Shown here one piece after another: positions 1-11,600 of a stretch of DNA of 64,000 nucleotides. Origin of the DNA: Alviniconcha marisindica (lineage: Eukaryota > Mollusca > Gastropoda > Provannidae); the NCBI GenBank assembly GCA_018857735.1, contig JABMCL010000865.1, positions 297,001 to 361,000 of the forward strand, written 5' to 3'. The notes below the pieces were generated by a model. The model saw only the letters and a program-made list of their open reading frames with translations. It was not told the DNA's origin and searched no databases. Each line of letters starts with the position of its first letter. Within the stretch, counting starts at the first letter, position 1. A program made the translations under genes and the position numbers.

Positions 1-640
1 CACCCTCTGGGCCTAACCCCAATGGCCCAGAACTGCCCACTGGACCAAGCCCACTTCACAAAGATACCCACCTGTCAGCTGTCTGATTGCTGTCACCCTC
101 TGGGCCTAACCCCAATGGCCCAGAACTGCCCACTGGACCAAGCCCACTTCACAAAGATACCCACCTGCCAGCTGTCTGATTGCTGTCACCCTCTGGGCCT
201 AACCCCAATGGCCCAGAACTGCCCACTGGACCAAGCCCACTTCACAAAGATACCCACCTGCCAGCTGTCTGATTGCTGTCACCCTCTGGGCCTAACCCCA
301 ATGGCCCAGAACTGCCCACTGGACCAAGCCCACTTCACCAAGATACCCACCTGCCAGCTGTCTGATTGCTGTCACCCTCTGGGCCTAATCCCAATGGCCC
401 AGAACTGCCCACTGGACCAAGCCCACTTCCACCCACCGTCACGCATCTGTCCAGCCTGTCCCTGATTGCTGTCACCCTCTGGGCCTAACCCCAATGACCC
501 CCCCCCCACCCCCCCCCCCCAAAAGCTGTCTGAAGCCCACTTCACCAAGATACGCACCTGTCAGCTGTCGAGTCTGCTGTCTGACTGCCGTCACCCTCTG
601 GGCCTAACCCGAATGAGCCAAAACTGCCCACAAACTGGCC
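1..640. repeat. 93-bp minisatellite
   Basis: Near-identical units starting CACCCTCTGGGCC lie at 1, 94, 187, 280 and 373, followed by decayed copies near 474 and 592. The array continues off the left edge. Because 93 is a multiple of three it stays open in one frame and gives a spurious 147-codon ORF. No gene evidence. Confidence 0.95.
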
Positions 641-960
641 CTGGAATAAACAAACATATTCACACAATGCAACTTTTTGGTTCTGTTTTTTAAATAAAGA
701 AATGACAGCATGCTGCTTTAAGCAAGAACAACAACAAACTCACTGATTACAGGTTCACAAGCATGAGAGCGGGTGTGCTGTTGGAAGACAAAACACTTGT
801 GCGTAACTTTGTGTCTTCAATTTTAACATGTCAGAAGCATGGTTCACTGGGTCCTAGTATGCATAGGCATGTGCTTCAGCATTGGTCAGCTGTGGCAGAA
901 ATACTGACCGAAATGTTCTCTTTACACAGAAATACCTTTTGTGAAGAAATACACAAGTTT
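641..960. other. No gene seen (intergenic)
   Basis: A/T-rich unique sequence between two minisatellites. An AATAAA at 693-698 could end a plus-strand transcript from outside the window, but there is no supporting ORF. Confidence 0.4.
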
Positions 961-1495
961 ACGAATGACTAGACACCATCAGAACTGGGCTGTAAAGGCA
1001 GAGTTGAGAATAGTTTGTGAATGACTAGACACCAACAGAACTGGGCTGTGAAGGCAGTGTTGAGAATAGTTTGTGAATGACTAGACACCATCAGAACTGG
1101 GCTGTGAAGGCAGAGTTGAGAATAGTTTGTGAATGACTAGACACCAACAAAACTGGGCTGTGATGGCAGAGTTGAGAATAGTTTGTGAATGACTAGACAC
1201 CAACAGAACTGGGCTGTGAGAATAGTTTGTGAATGACTAGACACCATCAAAACTGGGCTGTAAAGGCAGAGTTGAGAATAGTTTGTGAATGACTGGACAC
1301 CATCAGAACTGGGCTGTGAAGGCAGAGTTGAGAATAGTTTGTGAATGACTAGACACCAACAGAACTGGGCTGTGAGAATAGTTTGTGAATGACTAGACAC
1401 CATCAGAACTGGGCTGTGAAGGCAGAGTTGAGAATAGTTTGTGAATGACTAGACATGAACAAAACTGGGCTGTGAAGGCAGAGTTGAGAACAGAG
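960..1495. repeat. 56-bp minisatellite
   Basis: About nine units containing GTGAATGACTAGACACCA and AACTGGGCTGTGAAGGCAGAG repeat at 56-bp spacing (for example 971, 1027, 1083, 1139), with two shortened units. The stretch 1496-1914 after it is unique A/T-rich sequence with no feature. Confidence 0.93.
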
Positions 1496-1914
1496 TGATG
1501 GGTGTGCAAGTAGCATCATTACCACATCAAATGCATTTTTAAGACAAGCCGGTGTCAGATTCTGTGGATTAGATCAAGACATAATGCATTTCCACAGCAG
1601 ACATAATGATAAAAACGAAATAAGAAATAGACACAACAGTTTTTAAAGGTATTTTTTCAATAATAAATTTGTAGTCTAATTTGTTAAAAAACGATGTTTA
1701 ATAGTCACAAAAACAGCATTTTGGGTCTTTAAGTTTGTGTGCGTGACGTCATAAAAAGTAGGGCATGAGCGTATATTATGCCACGAGCGCAGAGCTGACT
1801 TTTTTGAGTGGGTCAACACACCTGGATCTTAAGGAATTCAAATCTGAAGCAAAAAAGTATTTCTGTGGCATAAATATTGATGGAACCACTGTGCAAGGCC
1901 TGGAAGTGTTTGCA

Positions 1915-2450
1915 CAATGGCTATGTTTTCAGATTGGCTATTTACACACTGTCTGTGTTTTCAGATCAGCTGTTTGCACACCAGCTATGTTTTCAGATCG
2001 GCTGTTTGCACACTGGCTGTATTTTCAGATTGGCTGCACATTGGCCGTGTTTTCAGATCAGCTGTTTGCACACCAGCTATGTTTTCAGACTGGCTGTTTG
2101 CACACTGACCCTGTTTTCAGATTAGTTGTTTGTACACTGGCCATGTTTTCAGATTGGCTGTTTGCACACTATGTTTTCAGATCGGCTGTTTTTATGTCAG
2201 CTGTTTGCACACTGGCTGTTTTCAGATCAGCTTGCATCTTTGCTTGGGGTCCTCTTAACCCTCAATGCTGGAAAATGCTACTACAACTACTCCCTTAACT
2301 CTCAACACTGGAAAATGCTACTACAACTACTCCCTTAACTCTCAACACTGGAAAATGCTACTACAACTACTCCCTTAACTCTCAACACTGGAAAATGCTA
2401 CTGCAACTACTCCCTTAACTCTCAACACTGGAAAATGCTACTAAGACTAC
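1915..2450. repeat. Two adjacent minisatellites (about 33 bp and 40 bp)
   Basis: Units with TGTTTTCAGATCGGCTGTTT recur about every 33 bp at 1922-2235. A second array with GGAAAATGCTACTACAACTA recurs at exactly 40 bp (2271, 2311, 2351, 2391, 2431). The second ends at the MITE-like element. Confidence 0.92.
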
Positions 2451-2454
2451 CCCC

Positions 2455-2685
2455 GTAACCCATTCACTGCCACAGCCTTTAAAATTTTCAGGCTGAAAGA
2501 TGCATGGACGCGCCTGCAAACAGTATATTTTCCGGTCCTCTGATACATCTACTTTCAATGCTATGAGTTTTAATAAAAATCTTTTCACACACCAGTGTGA
2601 AAAAGGAGACAAAATGCTTACGGGTTTCAAATTTCGCAATTTTATTGGTTATTCTCAAGTGACACCATGGCAGTGAAGGGGTTAA
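2455..2685. mobile_element. MITE-like element with TTAA-type ends
   Basis: The ends form an 18-bp imperfect inverted repeat: GTAACCCATTCACTGCCA at 2455-2472 and the complement of TTAACCCCTTCACTGCCA at 2668-2685, 16 of 18 matching. The outermost four bases are TTAA on one side and GTAA on the other, consistent with a decayed TTAA target site of piggyBac-type elements. The 231 bp between hold no ORF. It lies five bases past the stop codon of the minus-strand gene. Confidence 0.55.
2641..2646 (-). terminator. Candidate polyadenylation signal (AATAAA) of the acidic-protein gene
   Basis: TTTATT on the plus strand is AATAAA on the minus strand, about 44 nt after the stop codon. It is the first such hexamer downstream of the gene and lies inside the MITE-like element at 2455-2685. 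Confidence 0.5.
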
Positions 2686-2689
2686 CCCT

Positions 2690-5600
2690 CTATGTACAAA
2701 CCTCAAACGGGTTTTCCGGGACATCTTCAGCATTAAACCCAGACGCATCAAGCCGAGCCTCATTGCCCTGCTTGCCACGGCTGCCACCAGGGGGCACTTC
2801 TGCCCCAGACTTGAAGATGTCTTCCACGTTGAAAGTGCTGCCCTCTAGGGTTGGGGTGGAGACGGCACTGCTGTCCTGAAGCATGGAGGTGGTGGAGGTC
2901 GGCATAAAGAACTTTGACTGCAGACCCGACTGGTCCCCTGCGTCCTGACCAGCAGAAATCTGGGGGGAAAAAAAGCGTCACCCAACAAATTAAAGAAAAA
3001 GAAAAAAAACACCCATAAATATCTTGGATTAGAACGCCCCATCATGGCATCAGCTGCATATAGTCACATCAGGTCCACTGGTGTAAGTACTTACACCGAG
3101 TGTGGTCTGGTTTGTGCCAAGTGGTGTTATTACTACTTACACTGGCTGTAGATTGGTTTGTGCTACTACTGGTGGTAGTAACCGCTCACTTAAGACAGAA
3201 GAAAAAAGACGGACCTCGTCTTTTCTAGGATTTGACCCGGCTGTTACCTCATCTGTAGTCAATAGCATTTCTGAACAGATAAATCCGTTGAAACAGCAGA
3301 GCAGTGTGTGTGTAGGTGTAAATTACATAAATTATTAGTTCGTTTATTATGTAACTTTTGTATTTTCAATCACTGTGGAGTTTTAAAATATACAATATGT
3401 GTTATTGTGTACTGTGATGTTGTGCTGACCAGTGTTACTATTACTTACACTGGCCATGGACTGGTTTGTGCTGGCTGGTGTTACGACTACTTACACTGGC
3501 CATGGACTGGTTTGTGCTGGCTGGTGTTACGACTACTCACACTGGCCATGGACTGGTTTGTGCTTACTGGCGTTACTACTCACACTGGCTGTGGACTAGT
3601 TTGTGCTGACAGGTGTTACTACTACTTGCACTGGCTGCAGACTGGTTTGTGCTGACCAGTGTTACTACTGCTTGCACCAGCTGTGGACTGGTTTGTGCTG
3701 ACTGGTGTTACTACTACTACTACTTACACTGGCTGTGGACTGGTTTGTGCTGACTGGTGTTACTACTACTACTACTTACACTGGCTGTGGACTGGTTTGT
3801 GCTGACCAGTGTTACTACTGCTTGCACCAGCTGTGGACTGGTTTGTGCTGACTGGTGTTACTACTACTACTACTTACACTGGCTGTGGACTGGTTTGTGC
3901 TGACTGGTGTTACTACTACTACTTACACTGGCTGTGGACTGGTTTGTGCTGACTGGTGTTACTACTACTCTACAAATGGCTGTGGACTGGTTTGTGCTGG
4001 CTGGTGTTACTACTACTACTACTTACACTGGCTGTGGACTGGTTTGTGCTGACTGGTGTTACTGCTACTACTTACACTGGCTGTGGACTGGTTTGTGCTG
4101 ACTGGTGTTACTACTACTACTACTTACACTGGCCGTGGACTGGTTTGTGCTGACTGGTGTTACTACTACTACTACTACTTACACTGGCTGTGGACTGGTT
4201 TGTGCTGGCTGGTGTTACTACTACTACTACTTACACTGGCTGTAGACTGGTTTGTGCTGACTGGTGTTACTGCTACTACTTACACTGGCTGTGGAATGGT
4301 TTGTGCTGACTGGTGTTACTACTACTACTTACACTGGCTGTGGACTGGTTTGTGCTGACTGGTGTTACTACTACTACTTACACTGGCCGTGGACTGGTTT
4401 GTGCTGACTGGTGTTACTACTACTACTATACTTACACTGGCCGTGGACTGGTTTGTGCTGACTGGTGTTACTACTACTACTTACACTGGCCGTGGACTGG
4501 TTTGTGCTGACTGGTGTTACTGCTACTACTTACACTGGCTGTGGACTGGTTTGTGCTGACTGGTGTTACTACTACTACTACTACTACTTACACACTGGCC
4601 GTGGACTGGTTTGTGCTGACTGGTGTTACTACTACTACTTACACTGGCCGTGGACTGGTTTGTGCTGCCTGGTGTTACTACTACTACTACTTACACTGGC
4701 CGTGGACTGGTTTGTGCTGACCGAAGGGTGATTCTGTGTTTCAGCGGATCCACTGACATAGCGAAAAGGTGGTGGGCTTGCTCGTGTCTGAACTCTTCTG
4801 CTGCCCCCATCGCTGCACAGACAGGTGAAAATGCAATGTCAAGCTACATGTTTACAGTAACTACTGGGAAGGTGACAGGTGGGGGTAGGGGGAAGGGGGA
4901 AGGGGGAAGTTAGATAACTTCTTTTTAATGCTCAGTCAACCATGATGGTTGTATCAGGGCAAAGCAGGGGGGAGGGAAAGCAGTAAATATATCAATAAAA
5001 AAGAAAACATGGACCCAAAAAACTGCATAAACATAGACAGACATTTCTTGCTTATAGCAGTGGGGTGAAAATACTTGTTCACATATGTCGAGGATTGCCT
5101 CATAGGACTATGAAGCTTGGATGTCGACAAAAAGACAGAAGATGTGGACTTTCGGCATCCCTCAACATAAAGAGCCACAAAATCTGTCTGTAACCCCACC
5201 CCCAAGCCCTCGGAAGACAACATGAAGGCGTACCTATCCCCTCCACTGCTGCCATCGCCACCCCCATCACCACCCCAGGGGACTGGGGAGTGTGCAGTGT
5301 CCCCCTCTGCTGACTGTCGGGTGGTGAAGGAAAACTGTGGCTGCTGCTGTTGTTGTTCACTTCTCTTGTTGCTGCGGTTACCACCATCCGACTGTTTGTC
5401 ATCCTCAAGGCCCACTTTGGGAAAAGAAACATCTGACATAGAAACATGAGTGAATACACTGAAAAACACACAACCTTTATCAAGCTTAGAACTGATCCTT
5501 GTCAGAATGGCACAATGAGAACGGAACATCTGCTGCAGGCATCAGTTCTGGCTGGTGGTGAAGAAGCTTTTTTACAGCCTGGACCACTGGCACTGTGTGC

Positions 5601-8600
5601 AAGCAGCTATAGTGCAGACAGCCAAAGTGTTCATCTGAGTGACGAACAAGAAGCTAGAGCACATAAGATTTGAAACACTGTTTGTAATGGTGTACTAACA
5701 TTGAAGTCTGGTCACTAAACGTTTAGTGGTTCTGAAGGCTAAGACGGAATTTGCAATTTCTTTTTTTTAAATCTAATAACAAGACGACGATCGCTTGAAT
5801 TCAGCTGACTTAAGGTTTGTATAATAAAAGGTAATGAGAGAAAAATCATACAGCAAGATCTTAGCTGAGTTATCATCCTTCTGAGCAAAAAGTGGACAAA
5901 ACAATTCAATTCAAACAGTAATCACTCCAGATTTTCCCCCCTCCTTTTGAAAATGCTGCAAGCTTAAAAACACACACAATGCTACTAGTATGTCACACAA
6001 CTGGGAAAGGAAAGGGGAGGGGGGGAAGGGTTTGAGGGGTAGAAGTGGGAGGAAAACAAGGGCAAAGATGTGTGGTAAACACAAGGGTAATAATGGCGGC
6101 TTTCTGATCAAGCTGATTCCATGAATGTTCCAATCACACTAGACCTTCAGACCTTGTGATGTACGACACACACGTGCTGAAACCAGATTGAATGAGGTAA
6201 AATCTTACCAGCAACAGTGAGAAATATGTACTATAAGGAATAAGCAACTGGAAAATAATGGAACCCTACCCGGCAAAGGCAAGTTGCTGCGGTCGCTGTC
6301 TTCCTCGTCTGCTCCCTGCCCCCTCTCTCTGGCAGCCATGGCCAACGACTGAAACAACACAGAAAATACTGCATGAGCACACACTAAACAACACAGAAAC
6401 TACTGTATGAGCACACATTAAACAACACAGAAAATGCTGCATGAGCACACACAAAATACTGCATGAGCCCACACTAAACAACACAGAAAATATTGCGTAT
6501 GCAAAGCAACACAGAAAATACTGCATGAGTATAAGGCACTACCAGGAATGGTGGAATAAGGTACTACAGCCAGGATTGGTGGAATAAAGTACTACAGCCA
6601 GGATTGGTGGAATAAAGTACTACAGCCAGGGTTGGAGGGATTGGTGGAATAAGGTACTACAGCCAGGATTGGTGGAATAAAGTACTACAGCCAGGATTGG
6701 CGGAATAAAGTACTACAGCCAGGATTGGAGGGATTGGTGGAATAAAGCACTACAGCCAGGACTGGAGGGATTGGTGGAATAAAGTACTACAGCCAGGATT
6801 GGAGGGATTGGTGGAATAAAGTACTACAGCCAGGATTGGAGGGATTGGTGGAATAAAGTACTACAGCCAGGATTGGTGGAATAAAGTACTACAGCCAGGA
6901 TTGGTGGGATTGGTGGAATAAAGTACTACAGCCAGGATTGGAGGGATTGGTGGAATAAAGTACTACAGCCAGGATTAGTGGAATAAAGTACTACAGCCAG
7001 GAATGATTGAATAAGGTACTACAGCCAGGATTGTCTGTGTTGTTGTAAACGCAAATGTTTTGGCATTCCTTTACATGTTCTTAAATTAATGAGTCTTACA
7101 TTAGTTAAGTTGAACTGCCCTGTGAGGGATGATTAAAGTTTTTTGACTTGACTAGATAAGGCACTACAGCCTGGATTGGTGGAATAATGTACTACAGACT
7201 GGATTGGAGGAATAAAGGACTACATCCTGGATTGGAAGAATAAAGTACTACTACAGCCAGGATTGGAGGAATAAGGCACTGCTTTTTACAGGTGGCTGCA
7301 CTGACAAGGAGAGAGTGCACACAGCACCGCAACTTCACCTTCCTGGCATCCTCTAACTCATCCTCCGTGTCAATCTCATTCTCACTGCCGTCACCACTCA
7401 TGAACTGACGTCGCAGTTTGGTCAGCAGGTGTTCACCCTCTGCCGCACCTGCAGGACACACAAATGTCATCCTGTAACAAGACGCACACACAAACCCACA
7501 CAACACAGGGCTGCAGAAAGACACTCACCCTGTTGCCCCAGACCCGCAGAAAAAACACCAGGTGAGTCAAGAGCAAAAACCCACTAGCCCGTCAGGCAAT
7601 CCATAATTCTGCCATCTGACATTTTTCAAAACTGACGAAACATGGCAATCATCAAAGAAGAAATCTTGAGTGTTGTTGTCTGCAATGTAAAGCTGTTGTC
7701 GCCATGTTAGCTTGGAAAAGTGAACATGAAGATGAATTTGGAAATCCTTGTTTGTTGTTTTTCCACTCTAGCCACCGAGCTTAATGATTATTCATTGTTC
7801 AGTGCTCCCGATGTTTTGTTGTCATCTGCTTGACATGTTTCAGACCAACAGACCTCTTTTTTGACGAGCTCAGTAGTAGTTAAGTAGTAGTTGAGGACAC
7901 ACAATCAACTGACCACTTTTTGGACAACTGACTAGCTCACAATCAAGACAACCAAGTGACCTCTTTGTGGACCAGTTCAGTAGCTAGGTTACAGCTGAGA
8001 CAACCAACTGACCTCTTTGCTGGCTAGTGGATGTCATGCTGTTTCTGTTGCTGGCAACCTCGGTGTCCTCTCCATCACCAGCAAAAGGCATTGGAGTCTT
8101 GCGGAAGTAGCGAGAGTCAAGGCCAAAGTCTGTAAGAGTTACATCTATAACATAAGGTTAGATTTTTTTTGCGGCTCTGCAGCCAAAGACAAAATAAGAA
8201 CAATTTTGACACACCTGCACACAATACACAATAAAAAGTTCCACACTTAGAATGTCTGGGATACCGTCCCCCTCCCACCAAGAAATACAATTTGCGTACC
8301 ATCTTTTAGACACTGCTGTCAAACTGAAGTTAGGTCAGAGTTAACAAAGGTGGAATAAAATCTCTACCACAGCTACTATTGTGCAATGTTTGAAAAATCT
8401 CACTAGCATGATGTCTGATAAAACCTAAATATTTTTGCCAACTCTTACAATGCATTAGTTATTTCCCATGAATGCATGTCTTTGTCACTAAAAACAGCAT
8501 TGAGTCTCTGTCACTAAAAACAGCATTGACGCCCTCGTGTCAGCGCATATATATAATAATCACATCCAATTTTGGACTTGATCAGACCACAAAATACTGA

Positions 8601-11600
8601 AAAAGTACAACTTTTATTTTGATCACTCAAATGTAGTTGTGATTTTAAAAGCAGGTCAAAGCTATTGAAATCAGTATGACTGAGAATGGTTATGATCAAA
8701 ATATCTCACTTTGAACTGAGAGCAGTAAAAAACAAAACAAAAAAATCCCCGAAACAACCACCAACACCAAGGTATCCACTACTGATGGCTGGATGGCCCA
8801 ATGATCACAACAAATTCTGCACAGTTTTCTTTTTAGGTGATGCAATAACTTTAACACTAGCACACACATGCAATCACTTCAGTGGCAGAATGAAACGCAC
8901 AGCATTCTCTCTCTTACCATTGCTGGAGACGAGGGGTGCATTCGTTCCAGCACCCTCCTCCTCCGACTCCTGCCCCTCCCCCACTCGGCTTTCTGCTTCA
9001 GCCAACTCTGCCTGAAGCGTCTTCTCCCCCACGCCTAAAGGCCTGTGACTTCCATCTTCTGCCCCCCTCTCCTCCATCTCTCTGGCAGGCAAACTAAGCA
9101 TGGGTTCATCAAAGTCAAAATCTTCATCCCCACTCTCTCGGTCCTCCTCCAGATGGTCCTCCTCCAGGTCGCTGAAGTTGACGTCCGCGTCCAGCTGCTT
9201 GAGGTCTTCGTCCCCAAGCTCAACGTTGTACATGCTCTGGTCCAGTTCCTCCCCCTCTTGGACATCGTCAAGGAGATGCCCCGCGAACAGCGCGGCCGCC
9301 CCCTGAGCAGCCTGACCTCAAAGGCGCACCTTCCCTACCGCCATCAAAGGACTGGGGCCGTTTCTTGACAGTCTCCAGGTGGCTCCGGCCCCACGGCAGA
9401 TCCTTGGAGTCTTGCTTGGAGTTGTCCGACCAGTCATTGGAGTCGGCTGTCTTTTCCTTGCAGGTAGAGAGAGAGGATTCAGCCTCTCGCTCCTTGCCAC
9501 TAGAGAGAGTGGATTCAGCCTCTCGCTCCTTGCCGGTAGAGAGAGAAGATTCGGCCTCTCGCTGCTTTGTCTCTCTGGTGGGGTCAACCTTAGGGGTGGC
9601 CAGGGGCAGAACGCTGGCTGACAGATCTGCGCAGTAAATGTAATGTAAAATAGTATTTGTAAGGCACTTACACCTACTGTGAGCCCGAAGCGCACAATAA
9701 AAAAGCATAAAAATCAACAAAATATATACACAACCTAAGCACAATGAGCCCTACTAGTTACATAAACATGGTTCATTCAACATCTTTCTCATCACACACA
9801 CACAAACAAACCAATGGCACACAACTGCACGCACATAGGCAAAACATTCAGAGTCCAGAGGAGAAAAGATGGGTCCTGAGGGCAGATTTAAATGATGCTA
9901 TGGAAGAAGAGTGTCAGAGAGAGTAGGGTAGATTGTTCTCGAGTAATGGTACTTGACAGAAATGAAGCGGTACTATGTTAGTGGGACAACAGTGATGGTC
10001 AGAATGCTGCACTTAATCAAACACAGGTGATGACACCACTGATTAGTTTTCATCCTTGCTCTCACAGCTTAGCCCAACTGTTTAGCTTTGCTGGTGCAGA
10101 ACAGCTGTCAGTGAAATATCGTCTAGAGTAGAATGTCTGAAATAAGCTCATTTTAAAAAAAAAATCACAAATATATATGTACTTCAGTTTACAACTCCAG
10201 ACACATATATATATCTTTAGTTGAATATTTTCTACCCCCTGTGCGCGCGCGCACACACACACACACAGTAACACACTCTCACATACAGACACAGGTAAGT
10301 AATTCGTTATTGTTAGTATTCACTTGCAAACGTGTGTAAAGGTATTATTAGACTGCTGATGCTGAGACATGAGGTGAGGACAGAGATTACAACACTGGTA
10401 TAACTATTGTAAGTCGAGAACCGCAGGTACAACTGATTGTTAAAACAGCAGTGATACAACACTCTATTACTGTAACACACTCAGGGCTCGGGCAGCTGCA
10501 TTCCATCTTCAGGGTTAACAAATGAGAGTTAGTGCAACACACAGTTCATAGATGCTGTCCACAACAAACTGGTAAATACAAATGAAAAAGTATGAATTCA
10601 CTCTGAAAAAAGAAGAAGAAAAAAGACCAAAAAAACAAATCTATGGAACTCTAATGAGAACTGCAGGAAACAAACATGAGAACATTCAATCTCATTCTCA
10701 AGGCATCACGCAGCTTACCAGTACCAGTGTCACAAACAGAAGTTAGCAGATCAGGGTCTGTTTTAATGACAAAAATGACGAGGTTTTTAATGATAAATGT
10801 ACCAGGATTGGTGAAAACTTACAGGAGCATTATCATACTGATAATATTAATAATTTCAGTGTTAATTGCATATTTCATTACTTACATTTTTGGGGGGCTG
10901 AACTTGATAAACCTCAAAAAGAAAACATTAATCCTAATCAAAGCATGATAGTGTAGAATGACAAAAACATAATCTTTTCCCAGTGATTATGCTGGACACT
11001 TTCCAAAGCGGTGTGACATTTATAAGGTGGTGAAAGTAGTTCATGGAAACTGGTCAGACAATCCCTATAACCTGTCAGATACATGGCCAGCTATACTCCT
11101 GCTAGAGCTCTACTAGCCATCACCCTGCTCCCTTCCCCATCTAGAACACATACACATAGCGTGCACTCTCTGTGTGTTTTTCTTTTGTTTTTTGAGAACC
11201 AGTCAAATAAAGTAACAGCTAGCACATCTGACTGATTCTACAGATTCTTTTTTGTGTGTGCTTAGTTGATGGTTAATGCAAACCCTGTTTTCTTCAAATA
11301 TCTTATGCTTGAAATGTTTACTCATAAGCTATATCTTTCAAATCTCTTTAATTCATGTACATAAATATTTATAGTTCAGTAATGATTCTGATGATAAGAA
11401 GTATAAGTCATAAGATATATGTTTGCAGAGGAGAAAACATACAGCAAAACCAAACTGTAATGTTTACAAGGACAGGACAACAAACAAGTCAGACATGAAA
11501 GTTTAAAGGCAGCGCTCATAAAAAGTTAAAATGTTCTAAAAAGTTAAACTGATATATTTCATATAATACTATATATATATATATATATATTCTTAATTCT

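Noticed and set aside
22..465. 147-codon ORF of 31-residue repeats
   Set aside because: It is a translation of the 93-bp minisatellite; no start context, splice context or homology supports a gene.
3308..4913. Series of ORFs with repeated Trp, Phe, Val and Cys residues
   Set aside because: They are frames through the TAC-containing minisatellite; related peptides appear in several frames, as expected for a tandem repeat.
9045..9368. Plus-strand ORF opposite the acidic exon
   Set aside because: It is the antisense shadow of the minus-strand acidic/serine coding exon, which joins its neighbours in phase.
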